The position numbers and the translations under genes were made by a program. Under the pieces are notes generated by a model. The model ran no database searches. It was not told the DNA's origin and saw only the letters and a program-made list of their open reading frames with translations. DNA of 64,000 nt from Mameliella sp. CS4 (GTDB taxonomy: Bacteria; Pseudomonadota; Alphaproteobacteria; Rhodobacterales; Rhodobacteraceae), in contig NZ_JAHXRQ010000003.1 of the NCBI RefSeq assembly GCF_019392335.1, positions 1 to 64,000 on the forward strand. The letters run 5' to 3'. Shown piece after piece: positions 34,307-43,939 of this stretch (position 1 is its first letter; each line of letters begins with the position of its first letter).

Positions 34307-35629
34307 TTAATCCAGAGCGGACGTCTGCGTCATGGCCTGGGTAAAGCCGCGCAGGGAAAGCTGCAGCGTCACGGGGGAGTCTGGGGCAACGGCTGGATAG
34401 ATGGTCAGCGTGGCCTGGCGTCCCCGTTCCAGCTGCGCAAAGGTCTGCGCATCAAACCCGATCCGCGCCGTACAGCCCTGGTCGTTGCAGAAAGAAAAGT
34501 CGTACTTGAGCGAACTGCCTCCGTCGATTTCAAGCGTCAGTCCCTTGGACAGCAGCGTTTCTTTGGGTGTCACGACTGTGGCCCCGGCCACGGCGCGCCC
34601 GCCGTTGTCGAGCTTGAAGACGGATATCTCGGCCACTGCGTTGCCCCGGCTGTCGTTCAATAACTGATAGCCTTGGCAAAAGTCCTTCCCCCTCAGGCAT
34701 TGAAGGGCCCAGTCGCCGTGGCGCGCTTTGACATAGGCCTGTTGCGGAGGTTTGTAGGCGGTTTTGCGCGGCGGCGTGGTTGTGGCAGGCTTCGCCGGCG
34801 CGATCAGCGCGGCCACGATGGGCGAGCGTTCGGCGATGGCGGCAATCGGCACGGCAAAGTTCACCCCGTTGATCGAGTCGCCCGCGTGGTGCAGCGCGAT
34901 GACCTTGCGCCCATCCTCGCCGATCACGGGCGAGCCGGAGTTGCCCCGCAGCGTGTCGCAGGTGTGGCGCAGCCGGTTATTGGACAGCAGGTTGCGCGCG
35001 GCGGCCCGGCATTCCTTGCGGCTGATGTGCTGGGCCATGTCGATCGGGTGGCCGATCACGATCAGCGGCAGGCCCGCGTGCCGGTCAGGGTCGAACGCGA
35101 AGGCCTGCAGGGGCAGGGTGCCCCAATCCTGAGCGGGCGCACCAAAGACTTCGAGTATGGCATAGTCGAGATCGTCGGGCGGGCTGATCTCGACCGGCTC
35201 GGGGTTGACCGAGTAGATGCGCGTGTTGTCCGTCACGCCGTTCTCGACGTAACCGGCGACGAAATTCACCGCCTGTACGCGCGCGCCCTCGATCTGCAGG
35301 CAATGGCCATTGGTCAACAGGTACGTGTCCGAAATCAGGAAGCTGGTGCAATGCGCCGTGCCCTTGTCCGTGGCGATGTCCAGCCGACCGACGGCACGGC
35401 CCATTTTTCGATAGCCCGAGATGTCCGGGTACTGGTAGGCCGGTTCGGAATCGAACCCGCCGCCAAAGACCTGTTCCAACGTCACGCCGCCGCCGGACAC
35501 CTGGTTGTCCGTCAGCACCACTTTGCCGAAATCCGATCTGGGTCCCAGCGGCACGTCCTGTGCCGAGAGCGGCAGGGCAAGGGAACAGGCGGCGAGGGCA
35601 GCAAGGGTCGTGCGGCGGGTGGGGAACAT
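34307..35629 (-). CDS. trypsin-like serine protease fused to an IalB-like domain
   Basis: 440 residues with an N-terminal RR and hydrophobic leader (MFPTRRTTLAALAACSLALP). Residues 80-275 are a chymotrypsin-fold protease with H109 (TNGHC), an Asp near 155 (DDLDYAILEV) and S231 (RGNSGSPV). After a Pro-rich linker (280-297), residues 298-440 resemble invasion-associated locus B (IalB) domains: GDWALQC, paired Cys, VVTPKETLL and CNDQGC. Exported. The combination suggests a protease held or guided by the IalB-like part; the substrate is unknown. ATG at 35629 chosen for the leader. Confidence 0.85.
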   Translation of the reverse strand: MFPTRRTTLAALAACSLALPLSAQDVPLGPRSDFGKVVLTDNQVSGGGVTLEQVFGGGFDSEPAYQYPDISGYRKMGRAVGRLDIATDKGTAHCTSFLISDTYLLTNGHCLQIEGARVQAVNFVAGYVENGVTDNTRIYSVNPEPVEISPPDDLDYAILEVFGAPAQDWGTLPLQAFAFDPDRHAGLPLIVIGHPIDMAQHISRKECRAAARNLLSNNRLRHTCDTLRGNSGSPVIGEDGRKVIALHHAGDSINGVNFAVPIAAIAERSPIVAALIAPAKPATTTPPRKTAYKPPQQAYVKARHGDWALQCLRGKDFCQGYQLLNDSRGNAVAEISVFKLDNGGRAVAGATVVTPKETLLSKGLTLEIDGGSSLKYDFSFCNDQGCTARIGFDAQTFAQLERGRQATLTIYPAVAPDSPVTLQLSLRGFTQAMTQTSALD

Positions 35630-35756
35630 GCGAATCGTACTCCTGGAGATGTGACCAAGCCTATCACCGGAACCGGGACGAAAATGGGTCCGGACTACCC
35701 GGACCCAGCCATTCATTCGCACACATGTCAGGCCCGTTGCGCGGGCGGAGTGCCGC

Positions 35757-36380
35757 CTACTTGAAGCTGCGGCTGTCCTTGATCTGGTCCCAGGCCCAGA
35801 CAACCTGCTGCAGCTGCTCTTCCTGGCTGCGGTCGCCGCCGTTCATGTCCGGGTGCAGCACCTTGATGAGCGACTTGTAGACCTTGCGGATCTCGGCCTT
35901 GGACATGTCGTCCTTGGCGTCGAGAATATCCAGCGCCTTGCGCTCGGTCGGGGGCAGCTTGCGCCCGCCACCCTGCTTGCGCCCGGGGTTGCGCGTGGCC
36001 TTGTCGCCCAGCACCTGGTGCGGATCCTCGATCCCCAGCCGCGCCCAGGCCTTGGCCTCGGGGTCGCGCCAGTCCTTGGTCTTGCGCTCCCAGACCTTGT
36101 CCGAGGATTCCTGTGCGTTCATCTCCGCTTCGGTCTTGCCGTCGAAGAAGGACCACTTGGCATTGTATTCCCGGACATGGTCCTTGCAGAACCAGAAGAA
36201 ATCATCCAGCACGTCAGGCGCCTTGGGCGCGCGGAATTTGCCCGGTTCCTGGCAACCGTCATGGTCGCAGATGCGCGTGGATGTCTCCTGTGCGCCTGTC
36301 ATGCCCTTCCGTCCGCGTGGGTTTTTCTTTTTCGCGGACTTAACGGACATGTCGAAACCGAAGGGGTCAGGTTTGCTCAT
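35757..36380 (-). CDS. J-domain (DnaJ-like) protein
   Basis: 207 residues. The C-terminal 70 residues are a J-domain with helix II (KAEIRKVYKSLIKVL) and the essential HPD tripeptide. The N-terminal half has a Cys/His-containing region (ICDHDGC ... FWFCKDH) that may bind zinc. It should stimulate a DnaK partner in the cytoplasm. No G/F-rich or DnaJ zinc-finger domain, so it is a type III protein. Divergent from bolA across 73 bases. Confidence 0.92.
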   Translation of the reverse strand: MSKPDPFGFDMSVKSAKKKNPRGRKGMTGAQETSTRICDHDGCQEPGKFRAPKAPDVLDDFFWFCKDHVREYNAKWSFFDGKTEAEMNAQESSDKVWERKTKDWRDPEAKAWARLGIEDPHQVLGDKATRNPGRKQGGGRKLPPTERKALDILDAKDDMSKAEIRKVYKSLIKVLHPDMNGGDRSQEEQLQQVVWAWDQIKDSRSFK

Positions 36381-36453
36381 CTCGCACCTCTTCTCGACTC
36401 GGACACCGGAGCATAGACTATCGTGAAACGAGATACAGGGGGTCCTGAGAAAA

Positions 36454-36711
36454 ATGTCGCGAGCCGATGAAATCCAGATGAAACTAGAGGCGGCCTTTCA
36501 GCCCAGCCAGATCGAAGTGCGCAACGACAGCGCGCGCCATGCCGGCCATGCCGGGGACGATGGCAGCGGCGAAAGCCATTTTCATGTGCTGTTGCGGGCG
36601 CCGGAGCTTGCCGGGAAAAGCCGCATCGCCCGGCACCGGGCCGTGCATGCGGCTCTGGGACCCGAGCTTGTGGCGGAAATCCACGCACTGTCGCTGGATG
36701 TGCAGGCGTAA
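36454..36711 (+). CDS. BolA family protein
   Basis: 85 residues with the BolA fold pattern: the helix MSRADEIQMKLEAAF, ESHFHVLLRAPELAGKS and the ending VAEIHALSLDVQA. BolA proteins act with monothiol glutaredoxins in Fe-S cluster and iron regulation. The conserved SHF motif (residues 41-43) and an invariant His in the C-terminal helix are present. A single small gene transcribed away from the J-domain gene. Confidence 0.92.
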   Translation: MSRADEIQMKLEAAFQPSQIEVRNDSARHAGHAGDDGSGESHFHVLLRAPELAGKSRIARHRAVHAALGPELVAEIHALSLDVQA

Positions 36712-36876
36712 CTTTGCCAAGGCCGGGGTGTCGGCGGGAAACGACCGCCCAGACCCGGCCAATCCGGCGGGTTTCGACCCGATGTCTGCTCTTCCTTAAG
36801 ATGATGTTGTAAGTTTCGGCTCAACTTTGGAAACGAGGCGCACGGGTACTGTGCCCGGTTCAAAGGAGGCGAGCTT

Positions 36877-37134
36877 ATGTCACTAACCAGACTCACCTGT
36901 ACCGTCGCGGCGGTCATCCTCGCGGCATCTGCCGTGCAGGCGGACGATCCATTCCCGGTGGTACAGGGAACGCACAATGGCAAAGGCCTTGGCTTTGGCG
37001 GGTTTCAATCCGGCGCTGCGCCGGGCAAGGGCGTCCCGTCGGGCAACCAGGTGCCGGAGCCGCCGCGTTCCAGTGTGGCAAGCGGCGTTCTGTCCCAGAT
37101 TTTTTCAACGAGTTCGACCAGCGGTACCAAATGA
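36877..37134 (+). CDS. small secreted hypothetical protein
   Basis: 85 residues with AGGAGG before the ATG and a signal peptide ending near VQA (residue 22). The mature part is Gly/Ser/Pro-rich (GKGLGFGGFQSG, then VPEPPRSS, then TSSTSGTK) and probably disordered. I recognise no family. Followed by a strong hairpin at 37153. Confidence 0.7.
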   Translation: MSLTRLTCTVAAVILAASAVQADDPFPVVQGTHNGKGLGFGGFQSGAAPGKGVPSGNQVPEPPRSSVASGVLSQIFSTSSTSGTK

Positions 37135-37152
37135 CGCCCTTTGGCAGAAAAA

Positions 37153-37180
37153 GGGGCGTGGTCCATGCGGACCGCGCCCC
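37153..37180 (+). terminator. terminator hairpin after the small secreted protein
   Basis: GGGGCGTGGTCC (37153-37164) and GGACCGCGCCCC (37169-37180) form a 12-bp stem with one G-T pair and an ATGC loop, 19 bases after the stop at 37134. The T run is short (CTTTCTG). Confidence 0.75.
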
Positions 37181-37382
37181 GACTTTCTGTGAACAAACGG
37201 ATGAAAGCCCCCGTTTCAATCTTTTGCGTGGCGCGTCGATCAATCCTGACGCTCTGGAGATCTAGCAGCCTCCGGTAACACAACGTTAACAAATTGCGCT
37301 GACCTAACGGCAGTCAGGGATTCCTTACCTTGGGGTAATCCGGGGCCTCGCCTGGCCTGATCTGTACGCAAGAAAACGAGAA

Positions 37383-37404
37383 ACGCGGCCCGAGGGGGCC
37401 GCGT
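37383..37404. terminator. hairpin near the 3' end of gatB
   Basis: ACGCGGCCC (37383-37391) and GGGCCGCGT (37396-37404) form a perfect 9-bp stem with a GAGG loop. A second smaller hairpin lies at about 37420-37440 (GCGG/CCGC). Together they fill part of the 350-base gap 37135-37484, in which I see no gene; the first hairpin probably ends gatB transcription from the minus side. Confidence 0.6.
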
Positions 37405-37484
37405 CACATCGTTTGTATATGCTGCGGAAAACGCCGCATAAAACGCAGGTAATGGAGCAGGCGCGCCAGGGGCGGAACGCCCCC

Positions 37485-38999
37485 TTACAGGCCCAGCTTG
37501 GCGCTGACGATCTCGTTCACGGCCTTGGGGTTGGCCTTGCCGCCCGTGGCCTTCATGACCTGGCCCACGAACCAGCCCGCAAGCTTTGGATTCTGCTTGG
37601 CCTTTTCCACCTGCGCCGGGTTGGCGGCGATGATCTCATCCACTGCGGTTTCGATGGCGCCGGTGTCGGTCACCTGCTTCATGCCGCGCTCTTCAACGAT
37701 CTTTTCCGGGTCGCCACCCTCGGTATAGACGATCTCGAACAGGTCTTTTGCGATCTTGCCACTGATGGCATCGGACTTGATCAGCTTGATGATCGCAGCC
37801 AGCTGCGCCGGGTTCACGGGGCTATCCGTGATCTCGGTGTCGTCTTTCTTCAGGCGGCCGAAAAGCTCGTTGATGACCCAGTTGGCCGAAAGCTTGCCAT
37901 CGCCGGAGGCGGTCACCACCTCTTCGAAATAGGCGGCATTCACCACCTCGGCGGTCAGCACGCTGGCGTCATATTCCGACAGGCCGAAGTCCTTGACGAA
38001 CCGCGCCTTTTTCTCGTCCGGCAGTTCCGGCAGGCTGGCGGCGATGTCATCGACCCAGCCCTGCTCGATCTCCAGCGGCAAGAGGTCGGGGCAGGGGAAA
38101 TAGCGGTAGTCATGCGCCTCTTCCTTGGATCGCATCGACCGGGTTTCGCCCTTGTCCGGATCGTAGAGGCGGGTTTCCTGGTCGATCTTGCCGCCGGCCT
38201 CCAGGATGCCGATCTGGCGCTTGGCCTCGTAGTCGATCGCCTGCTGGATGAACCGCATCGAGTTCATGTTCTTGATCTCGCAGCGCGTGCCGAGATGTGA
38301 AAAGTCCTGCGTTGCCTGGTACTTTTCATATTGCCCCGGAAGGCAGACAGAGACGTTGACGTCCGCCCGCAGGTTGCCGTTCTGCATGTTGCCGTCGCAG
38401 GTCCCGAGATAGCGCAGGATCTGGCGCAGCTTGGCGATATAGGCGGCGGCCTCTTCGGGGCCGCGGATGTCGGGGCGGCTGACGATTTCCATCAGTGCGA
38501 CGCCGGTCCGGTTCAGGTCGACAAAGGACATGTTCGGATCCATGTCGTGGATCGATTTGCCCGCGTCCTGTTCGACGTGGATGCGTTCGACGCGCACAAG
38601 GCGCGCGATGCCGGGTTCCATGTCCACGATGATCTCACCCTCACCCACAAGCGGATGATACAGCTGGGAAATCTGGTAGCCCTGCGGCAGGTCGGGATAG
38701 AAATAGTTCTTGCGGTCAAAGGCGCTGACAAGGTTGATTTCCGCCTTCAGGCCCAGCCCGGTGCGCACCGCCTGTTCGATGCAGTATTCGTTGATGACGG
38801 GCAGCATCCCCGGCATCGCCGCATCCACGAACGAGACGTTGGAATTGGGTTCCGCGCCGAATTTCGTCGAGGCGCCCGAAAACAGCTTGGCCTGACTGGC
38901 CACCTGCGCGTGCACCTCCATCCCGATGACCAGCTCCCAATCGTGCTTGGCCCCGGCGATCACCTTGGGTTTGGGCGCTTCATAGGTCAGATCCAGCAT
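37485..38999 (-). CDS. gatB: aspartyl/glutamyl-tRNA(Asn/Gln) amidotransferase subunit B
   Basis: 504 residues, the usual GatB size. The cradle domain shows [21 protein letters not shown] split as in the family, [30 protein letters not shown]; the C-terminal YqeY-like tail ([19 protein letters not shown]) binds tRNA. It transamidates mischarged Glu-tRNA(Gln) and/or Asp-tRNA(Asn) with GatA and GatC, which are not in the window. Start ATG at 38999 with GAGGA upstream. Confidence 0.96.
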   Translation of the reverse strand: MLDLTYEAPKPKVIAGAKHDWELVIGMEVHAQVASQAKLFSGASTKFGAEPNSNVSFVDAAMPGMLPVINEYCIEQAVRTGLGLKAEINLVSAFDRKNYFYPDLPQGYQISQLYHPLVGEGEIIVDMEPGIARLVRVERIHVEQDAGKSIHDMDPNMSFVDLNRTGVALMEIVSRPDIRGPEEAAAYIAKLRQILRYLGTCDGNMQNGNLRADVNVSVCLPGQYEKYQATQDFSHLGTRCEIKNMNSMRFIQQAIDYEAKRQIGILEAGGKIDQETRLYDPDKGETRSMRSKEEAHDYRYFPCPDLLPLEIEQGWVDDIAASLPELPDEKKARFVKDFGLSEYDASVLTAEVVNAAYFEEVVTASGDGKLSANWVINELFGRLKKDDTEITDSPVNPAQLAAIIKLIKSDAISGKIAKDLFEIVYTEGGDPEKIVEERGMKQVTDTGAIETAVDEIIAANPAQVEKAKQNPKLAGWFVGQVMKATGGKANPKAVNEIVSAKLGL

Positions 39000-39070
39000 G
39001 GCGGTCCTCATCGGAAAACGGGTTGCCGAGCGGTCTAGAACAGCGCGGGGCAGGGGGCAAGGCCCGCCCG

Positions 39071-40303
39071 TCAGTCGCCCTTGATCATCCGCATTCCATC
39101 GGGGCCGAACTGCACTCTCCGACCCGCCTCCAGCGCGGGGCCATAAAACTCTGCCAGGCAGTCCAGCGCGCGGGCCTGCCCGGGGGCGGCAGCGTGGCGA
39201 TCCAGTTTCCCGCCAGAGCGGCGCTCGGGCACCTCGGCCCAGACCTGCGGGTGCAACTCGCGCAGGTGATCCTGGGCGATCCAGCCCAGGCAATCGGCAA
39301 CCCTGCGGCGCGTGCTGCCGGCCCGGGTCGGCCCGCCCAACGTGTGCCCGACCAGGGCGGCCATCCGATTGGCCATGTCCTGCGTGGGGTGGCGGGTCAG
39401 GATATCGTGCAACCCCTCCACGAACAGTTCGGCGTCAAGCCGGGCAAAGGCGCCGGCCTCTTCGCAAAGCGCGCCGAGGTAAATCCAGGCATAGCCGCCA
39501 TTGCCCCAGAGATCGCCGGTGCGCGCCGCGGTGCGCCGGGCCTGGGCATCCAGCTGTTCCCAGCTGCCGAAACGCGCGGGGCGCAGGGCCTTGCCCAACT
39601 GCCACATGTGCCACGGATTGCCGGGGTCGAGGTCGATCAGGTCTTCGAAATCGTCGGCCACGCGGTCCTGCGGCGCAGGGTCTGCCTCCAGCACCGCGCA
39701 CCGCACGACGGCCCAGAGCGGTGACTGGAGCTCGAACGGGTCGAACCGGTCGTTCAACCGTGTCGCGGTGGCCATGTGCCGGGCAAAAGCGGCCTCGCGG
39801 TCAATGGCGGGAGCATTGGTGTCGCGGGCCGCACGCCAGGCACGGGCCGTCTCGACATGGACCATCGCAACGACCTGGGCGATCACCGGACAGGCGGGCA
39901 TTTCGGCCAACAGCGGTTCCAACGCGGCGACAGCGGACTGCACCTCGCGCGGCTTGCCCCGGGCCACCGCCTCGGCGATCGCCACGGTCATGTCGCGGCG
40001 CGCGCCCTCGGCGAGCAACGCCGCCGCCGACCGCAGACCGGGGGTCAGGCGCCGCTCTGCCTCGGCGGTGGCGATTTCCGTGGCCAGTTGTTCCCAGTCC
40101 TCCTGCCGGGCCAGGAATTGCCCGCGCGCGCGTAGCCGCTCACAGGCCAGGGCATCCGGGCCGGGGTCGCAGACGGGGATTTCGACCGGCGGGTGCCGAT
40201 GCGCAGGGGCCTCCGGTACAGCCGCGACGACGGGGGCAGCCGACCGTGGGGAGAAACGAGCGCTAACGGCGCGGACGGAGGGAAACAGGTTACGTATCGT
40301 CAT
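39071..40303 (-). CDS. uncharacterised helical-repeat protein
   Basis: 410 residues from the ATG at 40303. No clear signal peptide or membrane span. The sequence is rich in Ala, Arg and Glu with many amphipathic helices (for example [34 protein letters not shown]) and could be a TPR- or SEL1-like helical repeat. It lies between gatB (same strand, 72 bases downstream) and the divergent transglycosylase. No family recognised. Confidence 0.7.
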   Translation of the reverse strand: MTIRNLFPSVRAVSARFSPRSAAPVVAAVPEAPAHRHPPVEIPVCDPGPDALACERLRARGQFLARQEDWEQLATEIATAEAERRLTPGLRSAAALLAEGARRDMTVAIAEAVARGKPREVQSAVAALEPLLAEMPACPVIAQVVAMVHVETARAWRAARDTNAPAIDREAAFARHMATATRLNDRFDPFELQSPLWAVVRCAVLEADPAPQDRVADDFEDLIDLDPGNPWHMWQLGKALRPARFGSWEQLDAQARRTAARTGDLWGNGGYAWIYLGALCEEAGAFARLDAELFVEGLHDILTRHPTQDMANRMAALVGHTLGGPTRAGSTRRRVADCLGWIAQDHLRELHPQVWAEVPERRSGGKLDRHAAAPGQARALDCLAEFYGPALEAGRRVQFGPDGMRMIKGD

Positions 40304-40545
40304 AAACCCAATCTGACGGCGATTCGCGGCCAAAATCCGGCGGCTTGCGGGAATTGCGCTGTCTTTCTGCCGGCAAGGGTCGGACTTTGGTGCCAGCTGG
40401 GGGACAACATGTTGCGGGCGGGCGAACAATGCATCGCCAAGGCTGGGGCGATGAGCAGAGATCCGCCTTGCAATTGGCGGGTCAAGGCCCTGCGGCGGCA
40501 GCGACGCTTGCATCGGTCGGGGCCTCGGGCGAAATTTCAGGACAA

Positions 40546-41307
40546 ATGAAAAAAGCTGCCGTCCTCCTTTGCGGTCTCGTCCTCGCGGGCCAGGCCGCTT
40601 TCGCCAATCCCGATCCGTCCGGGGCCATTGCCCTGCATCCGCCGGTCAGTCCGCCTGCGGCGGAGATTTCGCGCCTCGCGGTTCCGGTCTCTCTGCGGCC
40701 CAAGGCGCGCAAGAAATTCGTCGTGCCCAAGGCGCGCTGGGACAACATCGAGGGCAGCCGGAGCTGGAGCATCGCGGCCCTGCGGGGATTGCGCGCGCAG
40801 GCCGACCATCTGCCGGACCTCGTGCCGCGTGATATCGCCGAATACTGTCCGGCCTATCCCAGTGCGGGCCGCGCGCAGCGCGAGGCTTTCTGGGTTGGCC
40901 TGATCTCGGCCCTGGCCTGGCACGAAAGCACCCATCGGCCCTGGGCCGTGGGCGGCGGCGGGCGCTGGTTCGGGCTGGTGCAGATCTATCCGCCGACCGC
41001 GCGGTTCTACAAGTGCAAGGCGCGCAGCGGCGCGGCGCTGAAGGACCCCGAGGACAACCTCTCCTGCGCGTTGCGGATCATGGCGGTCACGGTGCCGCGC
41101 GACAAGGTCATCAGCCGAGGGATGCGGGGCGTCGCCGCGGACTGGGGGCCGTTCCATTCCCGGAGCAAGCGTGAGGACATCATGGCCTGGACCCGGTCGC
41201 AAAACTATTGCACGGGCCTTGCGCGTTCGCTGCGCCCGGTGGTGCGCCCCGAGGGGCTTGGCCCTGACAGCGACGTGGCGGATGCCCCGGCCCCGACGGG
41301 GGACTGA
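40546..41307 (+). CDS. lytic transglycosylase (SLT domain) protein
   Basis: 253 residues with a signal peptide (MKKAAVLLCGLVLAGQAAFA). The SLT-type domain covers about 110-215: catalytic E127 in WHESTHRPWAVGGGGRWFGLVQIYP and the NYC ending. Cys pairs (CKAR, SCALR, YCTG) may form disulfides in the periplasm. It should cleave peptidoglycan glycan strands. Family members include enzymes tied to secretion or cell-wall turnover; no such genes adjoin it here. Confidence 0.88.
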   Translation: MKKAAVLLCGLVLAGQAAFANPDPSGAIALHPPVSPPAAEISRLAVPVSLRPKARKKFVVPKARWDNIEGSRSWSIAALRGLRAQADHLPDLVPRDIAEYCPAYPSAGRAQREAFWVGLISALAWHESTHRPWAVGGGGRWFGLVQIYPPTARFYKCKARSGAALKDPEDNLSCALRIMAVTVPRDKVISRGMRGVAADWGPFHSRSKREDIMAWTRSQNYCTGLARSLRPVVRPEGLGPDSDVADAPAPTGD

Positions 41308-41426
41308 TCCTCTGGCCTTGCCTGTTTTCTGGTGAGCCCGGAGGCGAAAAAACGCGCCAAGCGGTGCGCACGGGAAACGCGGTCACGGGACGGTGGGCGG
41401 GACAAGCGCCGTCTGCGTCCCGGACC

Positions 41427-42326
41427 TCAGGCCTTCAACCAGCTGGGCCGGCGTGTTGCATCCACCAGCGATACCGCCGGTGCCTTGGGGCCGCCCAGGG
41501 CAAGGGTCGCCCGGCGCAACATCTCGATACCATCCTCGGACTTGGCGGGCAGCGCCTTGGGCGAGATCGCCTCGCCGACAGTGATCCGGTAGGGCTGGCG
41601 GGCCTTGTTCAGCGTTTCGTAGAACAGGGTGATGTCGCGCAGGGTGGGGTGCAGCAGGTCGAAGAGGTAGAACAGCACCGAATTGCGGGCCCGGATATTC
41701 ACCGGGATCACCGGCAGGTCGAACTTGCGCGCAATCATCGCCGCGCTGGCCATCCAGGGCCGTTCGTGCAGGGACAGGCCGCGCCGTTTCGCCAACCGGC
41801 CCGAGGGAAAGATCACGCCCAGCCGGCCTTCGTCCACGGCCTTGCGGGTATAGGCCATCGTCTCGCGCGTCTTGCCGTGGCTGCGCTTTTCCTTGCGCCA
41901 TTCCACGGGGGCGATCATCTCGGCGTATTGCGGCAGCACGCGCATGATGTCGTGGTTGGCGAAATAATAGGTGTCGCGCCGGATCTGGCCGATCACGTGA
42001 TGCAGCATGATTCCGTCGGCGATTCCGGTCGGGTGGTTCGACACGATCAGGGCCGGACCCTGACGCGGCAGGTGTTCCAGGCCCGTGACCTCCAAGTCCT
42101 TGGCCAGCATCTCGGCCATGACCTGCATGATCTGGTCGGCGCTCATGTCCTTGACCAGCGTCCCGATCTCTATGGTCTTTTCATAGCCCAGCATGCGGTT
42201 CAGCACGGCCCGGGCAGGCCGGACAACCGGAGAACTGGAAAACAACCAGGGCGCGCGCTCGGCGATCAGCGGGTCGATGCGGTCTTTCATTCTAGCCCCA
42301 AGATCATAATTTCGTGACACTTCCAT
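41427..42326 (-). CDS. lysophospholipid acyltransferase family protein
   Basis: 299 residues. The acyltransferase motif NHPTGIADG (H98, D104) and the second motif FPSGR are visible. Spacing between His and Asp is five residues rather than the usual four, as in relatives involved in ornithine-lipid or phospholipid synthesis. It probably acylates lysophosphatidate or a related lipid at the inner membrane. Start: ATG 42326 gives the full N-terminus; ATG 42290 (MKDRIDPL) is also plausible. Confidence 0.85.
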   Translation of the reverse strand: MEVSRNYDLGARMKDRIDPLIAERAPWLFSSSPVVRPARAVLNRMLGYEKTIEIGTLVKDMSADQIMQVMAEMLAKDLEVTGLEHLPRQGPALIVSNHPTGIADGIMLHHVIGQIRRDTYYFANHDIMRVLPQYAEMIAPVEWRKEKRSHGKTRETMAYTRKAVDEGRLGVIFPSGRLAKRRGLSLHERPWMASAAMIARKFDLPVIPVNIRARNSVLFYLFDLLHPTLRDITLFYETLNKARQPYRITVGEAISPKALPAKSEDGIEMLRRATLALGGPKAPAVSLVDATRRPSWLKA

Positions 42327-42558
42327 GACGGGCGCGCCTCTTCCATAGGCAGTTTACACCACCGGCGCGGCGGGTGCACGCCTCTGACGTATGCTTTCGG
42401 CGATGGCTTGCCATTCGGCAAAAAGAACAGGTTATCGCCGGGGCGGATTTCGGGCGGTTTTTCCTTTCTGAAACGCATCCTTCGTGGCCTTCTCTCGGAC
42501 GCGTATTCTATAAAATATGTTTTAAAACAAAAGGGTGTGTGACGGAGCTGGCCCGGTC

Positions 42559-42990
42559 TCAGATCAGGCCGAAATGATGTCGTTCTGTCTTGATGTCCCG
42601 CGCCTCCAGCGCCTCTTGCAGGCGGGGATGCGGCGGCAGGCTGTCCTGCGGCAGAGTGATGCGGCGGCCATCGTCCAGGACCAGACGCACCCGGATCGAG
42701 AAATCGAGTCGCGTTTCAAAGCGGACCAGCGTGATCCGAGTCAAGGCAACCTCGCCCGTTGACCCGCCCGATCCCCAGCTGAGCATCTTGTCGTCCAGCC
42801 GCAACCAGGCGCTGCGCCCGGTGCCGAAGTCGATCAGCGCCGGCAGGCTGACCAAAAGCAGCGCGCCCACGATCCAGACCGACGCCTGCAGCGCGAACCA
42901 CAACGTCAAAGCCGCCAGCCAGACCAGCATCAGCACCAGGAAGGCCCGCAGCGACCGGCCCGAAGAGGCATGTTCCAGTGGCGCGCTCAC
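42559..42990 (-). CDS. small membrane protein with two helices, function unknown
   Basis: 143 residues from a GTG at 42990 that overlaps the stop of the SDR gene (GTGA). Two membrane segments near residues 15-50 (FLVLMLVWLAALTLWFAL, VWIVGALLLVSLPALI), then a soluble C-terminal domain of beta-strands (RITLPQDSLPPHPRLQEAL) like PH-like membrane proteins. Coupled to the SDR, but functional link unknown. Confidence 0.75.
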   Translation of the reverse strand: MSAPLEHASSGRSLRAFLVLMLVWLAALTLWFALQASVWIVGALLLVSLPALIDFGTGRSAWLRLDDKMLSWGSGGSTGEVALTRITLVRFETRLDFSIRVRLVLDDGRRITLPQDSLPPHPRLQEALEARDIKTERHHFGLI

Positions 42991-43730
42991 CGCCCGCCCG
43001 ACACGTCGAGGATGGAGCGTGTGACATAAGAGGCCCGCTCCGACAGCAGCCAGAGGATCGCCTCGGCGCATTCTTCGGTCGTTCCCGCGCGGCCCATCGG
43101 GGTGGCCGGTGCCAGTCGTTCCAGCCGGTCGGGCTGGCCGCCCTTGGCGTGGATTTCCGTCTCGATCAGGCCGGGGCGGATGGCGTTGACGCGGATCCCC
43201 TCGGGCGCCAGTTCATCCGCAAGGCCCAGGGTGAAGGTGTCGATGGCACCTTTGCTGGCGGCGTAATCGACATATTGATTGGCCGACCCAAGCCGCGCCG
43301 CGGCCGAGGAGACATTGACGATGCCGCCGCCCTGGCCCCAGTCGCGCATCAGGCCGACCGCCTGCCGGGCCACCTCGATCGCGCCGAAAACATTGACGGC
43401 AAAGACCTTTTGCACCCGGTCCGGGGTCAGGTCCGCGATGCTGCCGTGGGGTGAGACGATGCCGGCGTTGTTCACCAGCCCGACGGGGCCGGGCTTCAGC
43501 TCGTGCAGCTTGGCAAACATCTTTTCGATGGCCTTGGGCTTGGAGACATCCGCCTGCAACAGGTAGGCCTGTGCGCCCATGCTTTCGACCATCGCCGCCG
43601 TCGTCTCGGCCCCCGCCTTGTCCTGGCCGTAGTGGATGACGATCCGCTGCCAACCGGAAAAGGCCGCCATGCGCGCGGTTGCCGCGCCGATCCCGGCGCT
43701 GGCGCCGGTGATGATCAGCACGCCGTTCAT
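42987..43730 (-). CDS. short-chain dehydrogenase/reductase
   Basis: 247 residues, classical SDR. TGASAGIG (8-15) binds NAD(P), then NNAG, Ser in VNVSSAA and YAASK in the active site, and the NAIRPGLIETE loop. The pattern is close to 3-oxoacyl-ACP-reductase-like or glucose-dehydrogenase-like SDRs, so the substrate cannot be fixed. Start ATG at 43730. Confidence 0.9.
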   Translation of the reverse strand: MNGVLIITGASAGIGAATARMAAFSGWQRIVIHYGQDKAGAETTAAMVESMGAQAYLLQADVSKPKAIEKMFAKLHELKPGPVGLVNNAGIVSPHGSIADLTPDRVQKVFAVNVFGAIEVARQAVGLMRDWGQGGGIVNVSSAAARLGSANQYVDYAASKGAIDTFTLGLADELAPEGIRVNAIRPGLIETEIHAKGGQPDRLERLAPATPMGRAGTTEECAEAILWLLSERASYVTRSILDVSGGR

Positions 43731-43881
43731 GCGCGGCCCGCCCGGGCACAGAGGCATAGGCACGGCCAGCGGCCGGCAGGGGATAGGACAGGGCGCATCG
43801 CGGTCTCCGGAGTGGTTCGACCTCAGGCTATCGCGGTTTCGGCACAGGCCACAAGATTGCTTGCGCGTCCGGAGCGGTTCT

Positions 43882-43933
43882 TGCAGGCGAATGCCGGGTC
43901 ATTCGCCTGCAGGGGGGATCGCAGGGCGATCCC
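43882..43933 (-). terminator. tandem hairpins after pepN
   Basis: TGCAGGCGAATG (43882-43893) with CATTCGCCTGCA (43900-43911), a perfect 12-bp stem, then GGGATCGC (43915-43922) with GCGATCCC (43926-43933). Both lie within 60 bases of the pepN stop at 43940. No U tract, so they may act as a Rho-assisted stop or protect the 3' end. Confidence 0.6.
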
Positions 43934-43939
43934 GTGTGG

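Noticed and set aside
42287..42478. A 63-codon minus-strand frame overlapping the acyltransferase start
   Set aside because: Pro/Arg/Lys-rich without a family pattern or good ribosome site. It probably reflects uncertainty over the acyltransferase start rather than a separate gene.
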